Assembly: GCA_015486055.1 (NCBI GenBank)
Contig: WFSJ01000057.1
Span: forward strand, 1 to 48,414
Source of the DNA: Acidobacteriota bacterium
Lineage (GTDB): Bacteria; Acidobacteriota; Aminicenantia; S016-38
Direction: 5' to 3'
Length of the DNA stretch: 48,414 nucleotides
A program made the translations under genes and the position numbers. The notes below the pieces were generated by a model that did not search any database, had not been told where the DNA came from, and worked only from the letters and a program-made list of their open reading frames with translations. Below are positions 35,653 to 44,389 of this stretch, one piece after another (within the stretch, counting starts at the first letter, position 1; the number at the start of each line of letters is the position of its first letter).

Positions 35653-37728
35653 ATGAGGGATTCAGAAAAAATAAGGAATATCGCTTTTGTTGGGCATGGA
35701 AATTCGGGAAAGACTTCTTTGATCTCAGCAATACTGTTTGCAACAGGGAAAACAAACAGACTTTTAAAAGTGGATCAGGGGAACACAATCACGGATTTTG
35801 ACCCTGAAGAAATAGAGCGGAAAATAACCCTATCCGCCTCTGTAGCATTTACAGATTGGGAAAAATACAGGATAAATTTAATAGACACCCCGGGGTTTCC
35901 AAATTTCTTCTGGGACACGGAAGCTTCACTTTCAGCGGTGGACGGAGCGATTGTCCTTTTAGATGGTGGAGCAGGAGTGGAAGTTCAGACAGAGAAGGCG
36001 TGGGAAATTATTGAGAAAAATGGGCTGCCGAGAATTCTCGCTGTGAATAAGCTTGATAAGGAAAATTCTGACTTTTTCAATTCCATGAACTCCATCAGAG
36101 AAAGCTTCGGCAGGAAAGCAGTCCCAATTCATATTCCGATAGGGAAGGAGGGGAATTTTACCGGAATTATTGACCTTGTGAAAGGGGAAGCTTACATATA
36201 TGAAAAGGACGGTAGTGGAAAATTTAAGGAGGAAGAAATTCCTGGAGATTTGAAGGATTCCTACGAGAAGTATAGAAACGAGCTCATTGAAATGGTGGCA
36301 GAATCAGATGAGGAACTTATGGAAAAATACCTTGAGGATTCAATGAATGAGGAGGATTTTGCAGCAGGGCTTAAGAAAGCCATCTCTTCATCGGAAATTT
36401 ATCCTGTGGCATCTGTTTCCGCCCTATCAAATATAGGAATCCATAACTTGCTTCAGGCTATAGTGGATTATTTTCCTTCTCCCGAAGAGAGAGGCTCTAT
36501 AAAAATGGATGAAATGGAGGTAAAACCTGTGTCATCTGAGCCCTTTTCTGGCCTTGTTTTCAAGACCATTTCAGACCCATTTGCTGGGAGAATAAGCTTG
36601 ATGAGAGTTTTTTCAGGAAAGTTATCCCCTGATTCAAGCGTTGTGAATTCAACAAGGGGAACAGAGGAAAGGATTTCAAATATATTTTATCTCATGGGAA
36701 AGGAGCAGGTCTCGGCTGAGGAAGCCGTAGCTGGAGAGATAATAGCAACAGCGAAGCTAAAAAATACATTAACAGGAGATACCCTCTGTTCAAAAGATAG
36801 GTCGGTGAAATTTCCCTTCCCTCTTCCCCATGAACCTACCATTTCTTTCGCCATAGAACCAAGGACTAAAAAAGACGAAGATAAAATTTCGAATGCTCTT
36901 CGCAGGCTTCAGGAAGAAGATCCAACATTTAAAGCAGAGAGGGACCCAGAGACAAAGGAATTGATTCTTTCGGGCAACGGCCAGCTCCACATTGAGGTTC
37001 TCGTATCGAAGCTGAAGAGGGAATATGGAGTTGAAGTTACGCTTAAAACTCCAAAGATCCCTTATAGGGAAACTATAAAAGGAACTGCCGATGTCCAGGG
37101 TAAATACAAGAAACAAACAGGAGGAAGAGGTCAATACGGGGATGTGAAGATAAAAATGGAGCCGATGAAGGGAGAAAAGGAGTTTGAATTTGTAGATAAA
37201 ATATTCGGAGGTGCAATACCCAAGAACTTTATTCCTTCAGTGGAAAAGGGGATACAGGAAGCAAGAAAGAAAGGGGTAATTGCAGGATATCCTGCGGTTA
37301 ATTTCAGAGTGATTCTTTATGATGGCTCATTCCATCCTGTAGATTCTTCAGATATAGCCTTTCAAATTGCTGCTTCCATGGCTTTCAAGAAGGGGGCAAA
37401 GATGGCTAAGCCAACCCTTCTTGAGCCAATTATGAATGTTGAAATCCTCGTCCCAGAAGAGTATATGGGAGATATTATGGGAAATCTCAATGGGAGAAGA
37501 GGGAAGATTCTCGGTATGGAAACAAAAGGGAAAAAAGCCGTAATAAAAGCTTATGTTCCTATGGCTGAGATGCTCACCTTTGAACCTGATCTCACCTCAA
37601 TAACAGGGGGGAGGGGAACTTACAGTATGAAGTTTGACCATTACGATGAAGTCCCAACTCAGCTGCAGGAGAAAATCATAGAAGAGGCAAGGTCAGAGGG
37701 AAGGATACCCTCTGAAGAAGAAGAATAA
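35653..37728 (+). CDS. elongation factor G-like translational GTPase (second EF-G type)
   Basis: A 691-residue EF-G/Tet-family GTPase. G1 is VGHGNSGKT (15-23), G3 DTPGF, G4 NKLDKE; domains II-V follow with GQLHIEVLVSKLKREYGVEV, TGGRGQYGDVKIKMEP, EPIMNVEILVPEEYMGDIMGNLNGRRGKI and ITGGRGTYSMKFDHYDEVP. The switch region reads EIERKITLSAS instead of the RGITI of canonical EF-G, and the DQGNTITDFDPEE opening is that of the EF-G-like paralogue group (EF-G2/FusB-like). Its task is uncertain: ribosome recycling, stress translation or a ribosome-associated function. GGAGG 4 nt before ATG; 9 nt after apt. Confidence 0.88.
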   Translation: MRDSEKIRNIAFVGHGNSGKTSLISAILFATGKTNRLLKVDQGNTITDFDPEEIERKITLSASVAFTDWEKYRINLIDTPGFPNFFWDTEASLSAVDGAIVLLDGGAGVEVQTEKAWEIIEKNGLPRILAVNKLDKENSDFFNSMNSIRESFGRKAVPIHIPIGKEGNFTGIIDLVKGEAYIYEKDGSGKFKEEEIPGDLKDSYEKYRNELIEMVAESDEELMEKYLEDSMNEEDFAAGLKKAISSSEIYPVASVSALSNIGIHNLLQAIVDYFPSPEERGSIKMDEMEVKPVSSEPFSGLVFKTISDPFAGRISLMRVFSGKLSPDSSVVNSTRGTEERISNIFYLMGKEQVSAEEAVAGEIIATAKLKNTLTGDTLCSKDRSVKFPFPLPHEPTISFAIEPRTKKDEDKISNALRRLQEEDPTFKAERDPETKELILSGNGQLHIEVLVSKLKREYGVEVTLKTPKIPYRETIKGTADVQGKYKKQTGGRGQYGDVKIKMEPMKGEKEFEFVDKIFGGAIPKNFIPSVEKGIQEARKKGVIAGYPAVNFRVILYDGSFHPVDSSDIAFQIAASMAFKKGAKMAKPTLLEPIMNVEILVPEEYMGDIMGNLNGRRGKILGMETKGKKAVIKAYVPMAEMLTFEPDLTSITGGRGTYSMKFDHYDEVPTQLQEKIIEEARSEGRIPSEEEE

Positions 37729-37933
37729 AACTCCGAAAGTCTGTGCAATTGTTGTAGGCAATGCATCAAGATGAATTTTTAATGAGAATAAGCCAAAGAG
37801 AATAAAGACAAATTTCCATTCCATTGCTCATAGTCTATCGGGAAGAACAGGAAATTCACTTAGACCGAGATTTGAGATAGAGTCAGAAGGGAAGTGCTTG
37901 AAATATTATGTATGACTTTTTTGGTTAGTTAAT
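37729..37933 (+). other. 205-nt convergent intergenic gap without a recognisable gene
   Basis: This is the longest ordinary gap in the host-type DNA. It lies between the converging EF-G-like gene and recN. A plus-strand frame from about 37782 to 37914 is open but has no start codon with SD and resembles no protein I know. No hairpin with a U tract is present. Only an inverted repeat at its right edge (37921-37941) stands out. Confidence 0.6.
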
Positions 37934-37941
37934 TTAACCAA
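37921..37941. repeat. perfect 7-bp inverted repeat over the recN stop codon
   Basis: TTGGTTA (37921-37927) and TAACCAA (37935-37941) flank a 7-nt loop. The recN stop (TAA at 37936-37934) lies in the loop and right arm. On neither strand is the stem followed by a T run, so it is not a standard intrinsic terminator; it might be a 3'-end stabiliser for recN mRNA or a protein site. Confidence 0.4.
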
Positions 37942-39526
37942 ATGCGCTGGCTTTCTGAAGAAGTTCCTCTGCGCTTTTCAGGCCTGATTCGCTCTCCTCT
38001 CCTACCAGCATCCTTGATATTTCCCCCACTCTCTTCTTGCCCTTCACTTCCTTCACATAAGTGAATGTTCTTTCCCCGACGACCTTCTTTTCAATTAGAA
38101 AATGTTGATCAGCAAAGGCTGCAACATGAGGGAGGTGGGTTACAACAATAGTCTGGTTCTTTTTAGAAAGAGCCTTGAGCATTTTCCCAAGGGTGTATGC
38201 AGTTTTCCCCCCTATTCCAGAGTCTATCTCGTCAAATACGAAGGTTTTTCCTTCCTCTGCATTGAGGCTTTTTAAAGAGAGCATGATCCTTGAAAGCTCT
38301 CCACCAGAAGCTACTTTTTTAAGTGGTCTTGGTTCTTCCCCTGGGTTTGCTGAAAAGAAGAACTCCCCTTCTTCAATACCGAATTCATAGGGTTCCTTTT
38401 CCTTTAATTCAATATTAAATTGAGGTTTTTCAACAGAGAGGTTCTTAAGTCTTTTCTCAACCTCCTTTTTAAGCTTCACTGCTCCCTTGGCCCTCTTTTC
38501 TGAAAGCCTCTTTGCTACTTCCTTGTAATTATTCCAGAGCTCCTCAAGCTCTTTTTCCAATCTTTCCTCAATTTCACTTTCCTCAATTTCCTTCAGTTTT
38601 TCCTCTGCACTTTTCCCGTATCTAACTATGTCCTCAATGGAATTTCCATATTTTTTCTTAAGGCTCTCTATAAGAGAAAGCCTTTGCTCTATATCTTCTA
38701 TATTTCCTTCTGTATCTTCAATGAGGGAGGTTTTCTCCCCAATGGCATAGCTGAGATCGGAAAGAACTGATAGAAATGACTCAAGCTCCGAAGAGTAAGG
38801 CTTTATACTTTTAAAAGTTAAACTTAACTCTTGGAGATCCCTACTCATTTCCCATAGCCTTTCCTTCGCTCCTCGTTCCCCTTCAAGTTCATTGGAAAGC
38901 CTTCCTATTATTTCCCTCAACCTTTCCCTTTTGAGAATCAATTCTCTTTTTTCCCTCAGTTTTTCCTCTTCCCCTATCTTAAGTTTTGCCCTATCTATCT
39001 CATCTATCTGAAACCTTAGAAATTCCTTTTTCCTTTCTCTTTCCTCCCTTTCCTTGCGAGCTTTTGTTAGGGTATCCTGCTTTTCCCTTATTGCTTCCCA
39101 GAGACTACTAACCTTTTTCCTTAAATCTTCTAAACCGAGGAATCTGTCAAGGAAAAGGAGATGATTTCCGGAATCAAGGAGGAAATAATGGTCCCTCTGC
39201 CCAAAAATATCTATTTTTGAAGAAAGTTCCGAGGCTATTTTCTTCAGGGGTACGAGTTCGCCGTTCAAGTATCCCCTTGACCTTTTTCTTCCTATTTCTA
39301 CTGCTGCTGTGGTCTCTTCATCTATTATTCCTTCTATCTTTCCTGCTTCTTCTCCACTTCTTATCATATCAGGGTCGCCTTTGCCACTGAGAAGAAGTTT
39401 GAATCCGCCAACTATAATGGATTTTCCCGCTCCCGTTTCCCCTGTAAGAACGATAAACCCTTTTTCGAGATTAAGTTCTGCCTTTTCTATTACAGCTATA
39501 TTCCTTATTCTCAGGTAATTTATCAT
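37934..39526 (-). CDS. recN: DNA repair protein RecN
   Basis: A 530-residue SMC-like ATPase for double-strand break repair. N-terminal MINYLRIRNIAVIEKAELNLEKG with Walker A GETGAGKS at 29-36 and FGQRDHYFLLD; a central coiled coil (about 140-360); C-terminal signature ASGGELSRIML, Walker B FVFDEIDSGIGG and THLPHVAAFADQHFLIEK. This is the usual RecN layout, with the shorter coiled coil that distinguishes it from SMC. It lies 7 nt downstream of the glycosyltransferase cluster, so DNA repair may be read through from the glycan operon. No LexA box was seen, since no promoter gap exists. Confidence 0.94.
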   Translation of the reverse strand: MINYLRIRNIAVIEKAELNLEKGFIVLTGETGAGKSIIVGGFKLLLSGKGDPDMIRSGEEAGKIEGIIDEETTAAVEIGRKRSRGYLNGELVPLKKIASELSSKIDIFGQRDHYFLLDSGNHLLFLDRFLGLEDLRKKVSSLWEAIREKQDTLTKARKEREERERKKEFLRFQIDEIDRAKLKIGEEEKLREKRELILKRERLREIIGRLSNELEGERGAKERLWEMSRDLQELSLTFKSIKPYSSELESFLSVLSDLSYAIGEKTSLIEDTEGNIEDIEQRLSLIESLKKKYGNSIEDIVRYGKSAEEKLKEIEESEIEERLEKELEELWNNYKEVAKRLSEKRAKGAVKLKKEVEKRLKNLSVEKPQFNIELKEKEPYEFGIEEGEFFFSANPGEEPRPLKKVASGGELSRIMLSLKSLNAEEGKTFVFDEIDSGIGGKTAYTLGKMLKALSKKNQTIVVTHLPHVAAFADQHFLIEKKVVGERTFTYVKEVKGKKRVGEISRMLVGEESESGLKSAEELLQKASAFG

Positions 39527-39533
39527 TGAAAAA

Positions 39534-40682
39534 TTATATCACCTTGAGGAATCCTGAAATAATAGTTTCCCAGGAAAAGTTTTTCTTTACATATTTGCTT
39601 CCTTTCTCGCTCATATAGTTGTAAAGTTCCTTGTCAAGGAGAAGAAGTTCGGCAGCGGATGCGAAGCTGAGGCAATCTCTATAAGTTAGCCCTGCCCCTG
39701 ATTTTTCTATATGCCCTCTGAGCACAGGGGATGCCTCGTTAACTATTGCAGGGACCCCAAGGGAAAGGGATTCAAGAAGGGAATAGGAAAAGCTTTCAAG
39801 AAATGAAGGATGTACTGTGATTGTAGAGGCCTTAATTGCATCCCATTTTGCCTGTTCAGGCAGAAAGCCAAGATATCTCACCCTTGGGTCCTGGGGAAGT
39901 GCCATATTAAGCTTTCCAGCGAGGGCAAGGGAGGAATTTCTGTAGGAAGAATACGGGATAAAACATTCCATCATTCGTCCGCATCCCTTTCCCTCATCTA
40001 TTCTACCCATGTATAAGAAAATTGGCGGGAATAGAAGAAACCTTGAGAGGAAAAGCTTGGGGAAAAACTGAGGAGGAGGTTCAACGCCAGCACCGACAAC
40101 AATTCTCTTGTTCTTCCCGGGATAATATTTATCCACAAGTTTTGCTTCCTCTTCTGAAAGGAATAAAAGAATGCTTGGGGTGGAGAATACCTCCTTCATT
40201 ATATCCATGTGGAATGGAGACTCATCGTGAGCAGTGGGAAAAAGGAGAGCATTTTTGCCCGCTTCCTTAAGGCCATAATAGGTAGGATAGTAAAGATAGG
40301 TGAAGAAAAGTACGAAGTCATAATCCTTCTGTTCCTTTCTTATGGCATCAATCAGAGCAGGGGAGAGGGGACCCTGAAGCTCTAACCATTCTCGCTCCTC
40401 ATCAGGGTTCCGCTTCTCATTGAAAAATTCCTCTGAGTATCTATTGAATTCCTCAATATTTCTTTCCCTCTCTACAGGGAATCTTTTTATATTGACTCCG
40501 CGGAGAATGCTCTCCCCAGGAGGATAATAATTTGCCCAGGTTATGTAATCTAAGGCCGTTGTGGTGTAAACGGTTATGTCCCAGCCTATCCGATAGAGTC
40601 TTTCAGCATAATCTCTTGCAAGCTTTTCAGCTCCTCCCACCACTTCTTTTCCATAACGCTGTAAAACAAAGGCTGCTCTCAT
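39534..40682 (-). CDS. GT4-family glycosyltransferase (group A, copy 2)
   Basis: A 382-residue GT-B fold, GT4-type glycosyltransferase. N-terminal LQRYGKEVVGGAEKLARDYAERL (acceptor domain), a middle YMGRIDEGKGCGRMM and the donor-binding HPSFLESFSYSLLESLSLGVPAIVNE, with the E-x7-E pair of retaining GT4 enzymes. It is clearly related along its whole length to the gene at 42801-43949 (shared QRYG...GGAE, VEREREP-like, YYP, FPTA/VPTA, VVVG.G). Cytoplasmic, probably building an O-antigen or capsule chain. 4-nt overlap with the upstream GT gene. Sugar and acceptor unknown. Confidence 0.85.
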   Translation of the reverse strand: MRAAFVLQRYGKEVVGGAEKLARDYAERLYRIGWDITVYTTTALDYITWANYYPPGESILRGVNIKRFPVERERNIEEFNRYSEEFFNEKRNPDEEREWLELQGPLSPALIDAIRKEQKDYDFVLFFTYLYYPTYYGLKEAGKNALLFPTAHDESPFHMDIMKEVFSTPSILLFLSEEEAKLVDKYYPGKNKRIVVGAGVEPPPQFFPKLFLSRFLLFPPIFLYMGRIDEGKGCGRMMECFIPYSSYRNSSLALAGKLNMALPQDPRVRYLGFLPEQAKWDAIKASTITVHPSFLESFSYSLLESLSLGVPAIVNEASPVLRGHIEKSGAGLTYRDCLSFASAAELLLLDKELYNYMSEKGSKYVKKNFSWETIISGFLKVI

Positions 40683-41749
40683 AGCTTAATTATAAGTTCA
40701 AATAGCTTTTTTTCTGGCTCCATGCTCTTAAGCTCCTTCATCCTCTTTTTCCCTTTTTCCACGAGTTTTCTCCTTAATTCTTTATCGGAAACCATAATAT
40801 TAGCTACTTCCCCCCATATATCAGGTCTTTTAGTATTCAGGATTATTCCCGCATCTTTTACAGTCTCCTTCACTGCCCCACCATTGTAAGCGAGGACAGG
40901 AACCCCAAAATAGAAAGCCTCGACAAAGGGCACCCCGAAGCCTTCGTGCTCGCTTGCTGAGACGAAAAGGTCAGCAAGCTTATAAAGGGAGATGAGCTCA
41001 TCCTCCTCCACCCATCCTGTAAAAACAACTTCGTCTGTGTTAAGGTGGAATCTGTAGGCGAGGTCGTAAAGTGTATATGTGTATTTTGGTAAGGAATTTT
41101 TATTTCCTGCGATTATGAGCCTCACAGCGGGTGAGACCATCTCTCTATAATAAAAAACAAATTTTATAAGGTCCTCAATTTTCTTGTTTGGAACAATCCT
41201 GCCAACGAATAGAAAATTCTTTTTTCCATCCCTGAATATCTTCCCGAAATATGCTCTTTCCCTCTCTTTGAATTTTTTCCAATCTATTACAAGCGGCACT
41301 GTTACTGTCTTTGCTCCAAGTTCTCTCAGCATGTTTGAGTTATAATCTGAATCCCCAACAAAAAGCTCTATTTTACCCCTGTTTTCTACGAAGAATTTAA
41401 CCTCTTCAATGGTTTTCTCAAGTAGTTCGGCAATTTCTGGAGAGAATGGCATGTAAAAATCCGGAGGGGTTACATTATGGCTTATTATTATCTTCTTTGC
41501 TTTAAGCTCAAGGAAAGACTCTGCATAGGGGGACGCAACTGCAATGTGGTAGATTACGGAATCTTTCCTGCTTAAATTTTTGAGGCCTTTTAGGTCAAGC
41601 TCTTTAACAAAAGGATGAGGGGTTTTTATGTCGGCTGTCTCTATCCAGGAGTCCGTTCCCATTTTTCTGAAATACTTGCAGAGGGCTAAGGCACTTTCCC
41701 CTATTGCGTCTCCAGTTGAGAAGGCCGGTGTAAGTTGAATTATTCTCAT
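40679..41749 (-). CDS. GT4-family glycosyltransferase (group B, copy 2)
   Basis: A 356-residue GT-B glycosyltransferase: N-terminal RIIQLTPAFSTGDAIGESALALCKYF, IISHNVTPPDFY, GDSDYNSNMLRELGAK, then FLFVGRIVPNKKIEDLIKFVFYY and the donor site SASEHEGFGVPFVEAFYFGVPVLAYNGGAVKETV (E-x7-E). It is a close paralogue of the next gene (41746-42804) over its full length. Both flanks overlap by 4 nt (ATGA type). The specificity cannot be read from sequence. Confidence 0.86.
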   Translation of the reverse strand: MRIIQLTPAFSTGDAIGESALALCKYFRKMGTDSWIETADIKTPHPFVKELDLKGLKNLSRKDSVIYHIAVASPYAESFLELKAKKIIISHNVTPPDFYMPFSPEIAELLEKTIEEVKFFVENRGKIELFVGDSDYNSNMLRELGAKTVTVPLVIDWKKFKERERAYFGKIFRDGKKNFLFVGRIVPNKKIEDLIKFVFYYREMVSPAVRLIIAGNKNSLPKYTYTLYDLAYRFHLNTDEVVFTGWVEEDELISLYKLADLFVSASEHEGFGVPFVEAFYFGVPVLAYNGGAVKETVKDAGIILNTKRPDIWGEVANIMVSDKELRRKLVEKGKKRMKELKSMEPEKKLFELIIKL

Positions 41750-42804
41750 AAGCTGCCTATATAATCAAGAAGGATTTTTTCAATTTTTTTCTTTTCGTAT
41801 CTCTTGAGGGCGTTCTTCTGGGATTTCAGAATCTTATCCCTGAAGCCTTTATCCTCAAGAATTTCATTTGCAAGGGATGCTAATAGAGGAAAATCCTTTT
41901 TATTGAAGAGTATCCCGCCTCCATTGGCGGTTTCCTCTACGGCGCAGCAATTATATGCAAGCACGGGAACATTGAAGAAAAAGGCCTCAACAATTGGAAC
42001 ACAGAACCCTTCGTGTTCGCTCATAGAAATGAAAATGTGTGCCTTTCTGTAGAGGGAAACTAACTCTCTGAAGCTAATATGTCCTGTGAAGATGACATCC
42101 TTGAGTCCAAGTTTTCCGATAAGTTCCTGAAGAGCCATGTAATATCTTTCAAATCCCCTGTACTGGCCTGCAAAGATTAGCCTTGAGTCCTTGTTGTAGT
42201 ATTTTTTGTAGTAATAGAAAATCTTTATTATATCCTCAAATTTCTTGTTGTTTATAACCCTGCCGACAAAAAGAAAATTTTTCTTCCCATCGTCAAAAGC
42301 ATGGGAATAGGATGGACTTGGCTTTCTCGAAAGCCTCTTAAAATCTATAATTATTGGAAGGACACCTGTTTTCTTAAAGCCCGCATCCTTTAACTCAGCC
42401 TCATTGTAAGAGGAATCCCCGAGGGCAAGTTCAGTAAATGGGGCAAGGTCTGGAAGGAATCTTCTTCCCATATAGCACTCCTTTGCAAGGGCAACATTTG
42501 TATCATAGAAGAAATGATAAGGGGTAACATTGTGGTAAATGAGGAGTTTCTTTGAGGATAATTCTTTATAGAGAATAGAAAGGGGTGAAGAAAGGGAATA
42601 ATGATATATTATTATGTCCTGCGGTCCCATGCTTCCCTCAAGTTCAGCAAAGTATCTGGCTTCAGCGGCAAGTCTTGGATCGTGATTGTAGCAAAAAATT
42701 TCAGAGTGATAACCTGCCTTTCTCAGGATTTCTCTTATCTCAAGAACATGGTTACCTATTGCATCCCCATAGCTGAATGTTGGGAGCATCTGGTGAACCT
42801 TCAA
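41746..42804 (-). CDS. GT4-family glycosyltransferase (group B, copy 1)
   Basis: A 352-residue GT-B glycosyltransferase beginning KVHQMLPTFSYGDAIGNHVLEIREIL, with IYHNVTPYHFFYD, LGDSSYNEAELKDAGFKKTGVLPIIIDF, NFLFVGRVINNKKFEDIIKIFYYY and SMSEHEGFCVPIVEAFFFNVPVLAYN. The GDAIG motif, HNVTP and donor site are shared with 40679-41749, indicating tandem duplication of this group. 4-nt overlaps on both sides. Probably adds a sugar to the same surface glycan as its neighbours. Confidence 0.86.
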   Translation of the reverse strand: MKVHQMLPTFSYGDAIGNHVLEIREILRKAGYHSEIFCYNHDPRLAAEARYFAELEGSMGPQDIIIYHYSLSSPLSILYKELSSKKLLIYHNVTPYHFFYDTNVALAKECYMGRRFLPDLAPFTELALGDSSYNEAELKDAGFKKTGVLPIIIDFKRLSRKPSPSYSHAFDDGKKNFLFVGRVINNKKFEDIIKIFYYYKKYYNKDSRLIFAGQYRGFERYYMALQELIGKLGLKDVIFTGHISFRELVSLYRKAHIFISMSEHEGFCVPIVEAFFFNVPVLAYNCCAVEETANGGGILFNKKDFPLLASLANEILEDKGFRDKILKSQKNALKRYEKKKIEKILLDYIGSL

Positions 42805-43949
42805 CTCAGGACCTCTTTTGCAAGTTTGAGATATTTATTCTCTATTACTTCCCATCTGTAGTTCTCGTGATAGTACAACCTACCATTTTTTCCAAGTTCC
42901 TTTCTGAGCCCATGATCATTTCTGAGCATCTCCACAGTTTCCTCAAATTCGTAATAATCTTTGAAATAAAGCCCTCCGGAGCTCCTCTGGACCTGCCCCT
43001 TGAGAACTTCACATCCACCATATACGAGAACAGGCTTTGATATTGACCATGCCTCGAGCAGGATCATTGAGAGACTTTCAAAATGAGAAGGGTTTACAAG
43101 GAAAAGAGAATCAGATAGGGCCTCCCATTTGTCCTGCTCGGACAAAAAACCAAGGTGAATTATCTGCGGGTCATCAGGGATATTGAGGATGGGCTTTCCA
43201 ACAAGAAGGAGACTGAGGCCAGGATGTCTCCTTTTGTAAAGTTTAAAATATGAAAAAAGCCTATGAGCTCCCTTGTTTTTATCTATTCTTCCTATGTAAA
43301 TCATGTATGGGGAATATTGTGAAAACCTCCCTCCGCTGGTTTCCCTTTCCTGAATGCCCACGCCTACAACCACACTCGGCTTTTTTACTCCGTGTATTTT
43401 TTGAATTAATTCCTTCTCTTCATGAGAGTTGTAAAGATATCCAGCAGGCATACGGAGAAGTTTTCTTGTAAGATTAAAGTAGAGGACAGGGTCATGTTCT
43501 GCTGTGGGAACAAGGAGGGCCTTATCCTTCACCCACGGGATTCCCTTAATAGCAGGATAATATCTATAGGAAAAGAATATGAAAAGGTCATAATCATCCT
43601 TATGTTTCCTTATGTAATTAACAAGGGAAGGCACATAGGGTCCTTCTTTGGCGATCCATTCTTTTTCTTCCTCAGGGTTGTGCTCATCAAGCTGAATTTT
43701 TTTCTGAAGTCTCCCAAAATTTACTGGTTCCCTTTCTCTCTCAACCCTGAATCTTCTGACAGGTATCCCGTTAATTACTTCTTTCTTTGGGAAATTTCCG
43801 CTTCTCCATTTCAAATAATCCTCTGCATCACTTGCAAGAACCTCAATATTCCAGTGTTTTGCCATATGTTCTGCTATTAGCCTCGCATGATATTCTGCAC
43901 CTCCTGCTATAGCAAGGCCGTATCTCTGAACGACTATAGCAACCTTCAT
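42801..43949 (-). CDS. GT4-family glycosyltransferase (group A, copy 1)
   Basis: A 382-residue GT-B glycosyltransferase: VVQRYGLAIAGGAEYHARLIAEHMAKHWNIEVLASDAEDY, FRVEREREPVNF, LVPTAEHDPVLYFN, YMIYIGRIDKNKGAHRLFSYFKLY and NPSHFESLSMILLEAWSISKPVLVYGG (E-x7-E). It is the full-length paralogue, of identical length, of 39534-40682. The two group A genes bracket the two group B genes. It overlaps the coiled-coil gene (43946-44389) by 4 nt. Confidence 0.86.
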   Translation of the reverse strand: MKVAIVVQRYGLAIAGGAEYHARLIAEHMAKHWNIEVLASDAEDYLKWRSGNFPKKEVINGIPVRRFRVEREREPVNFGRLQKKIQLDEHNPEEEKEWIAKEGPYVPSLVNYIRKHKDDYDLFIFFSYRYYPAIKGIPWVKDKALLVPTAEHDPVLYFNLTRKLLRMPAGYLYNSHEEKELIQKIHGVKKPSVVVGVGIQERETSGGRFSQYSPYMIYIGRIDKNKGAHRLFSYFKLYKRRHPGLSLLLVGKPILNIPDDPQIIHLGFLSEQDKWEALSDSLFLVNPSHFESLSMILLEAWSISKPVLVYGGCEVLKGQVQRSSGGLYFKDYYEFEETVEMLRNDHGLRKELGKNGRLYYHENYRWEVIENKYLKLAKEVLS

Positions 43950-44389
43950 TCCTTTTCGTAGGTCCTTATTCTCCTCTCAAGGATTTCTATCTTTTCCTCA
44001 AGTCCCTTAACCCGTGCCTCAAGCTCAAGGGCCCTTATCTTCTCCTTTGAGATCTCAAGGACGAGATTGTGGGATATATTGTGAAGGAGCTTTATGTATT
44101 CAATAAACTCCAGTTTTTCCGGGGAAAGAAGGGGCCTCATGAAGAAAAAGAAGAACTTAAGGAATTTATCCCTGAATTTGTCCCTGAGGAATTTTTTTAT
44201 GCCGTGGTAGGAAACTGGCTCTTCTCTGAAAAGATGAGCCTCATAGAAAGAATGAACCTCAGATACATCAGGAAGAATCTTAAGTTCCATCTCCTCTATA
44301 TCTTTTATGTCTTCCTCGGTGAATATCCCCTTTCTTTTCTTTTCTTCTATGCTTGCCCTTGCCTTTTCCATTATCTCTTCAATATTCAT
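43946..44389 (-). CDS. hypothetical protein with C-terminal coiled coil in the glycosyltransferase cluster
   Basis: A 147-residue protein of unknown function, rich in Glu, Lys and Arg, without signal peptide. A Phe-rich patch (FRDKFLKFFFFFMRPL, about 73-88) could be an amphipathic or membrane-touching helix; residues about 110-147 form a heptad-like coiled coil (ALELEARVKGLEEKIEILERRI). Overlaps of 11 nt with the GT2 gene and 4 nt with the next GT4 gene fix it in the operon. A chain-length ruler, scaffold or membrane tether for the glycosyltransferases are possibilities only. Confidence 0.7.
   Translation of the reverse strand: MNIEEIMEKARASIEEKKRKGIFTEEDIKDIEEMELKILPDVSEVHSFYEAHLFREEPVSYHGIKKFLRDKFRDKFLKFFFFFMRPLLSPEKLEFIEYIKLLHNISHNLVLEISKEKIRALELEARVKGLEEKIEILERRIRTYEKE

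Noticed and set aside
37921-37941. Hairpin as intrinsic terminator for recN or the EF-G-like gene
   Set aside because: The 7-bp stem is AT-rich and is not followed by a T run on either strand.
43422-43880. 152-codon plus-strand frame antisense to the group A glycosyltransferase
   Set aside because: No SD, Phe/Ile-rich shadow composition, and the sense strand encodes a clear GT4 enzyme.
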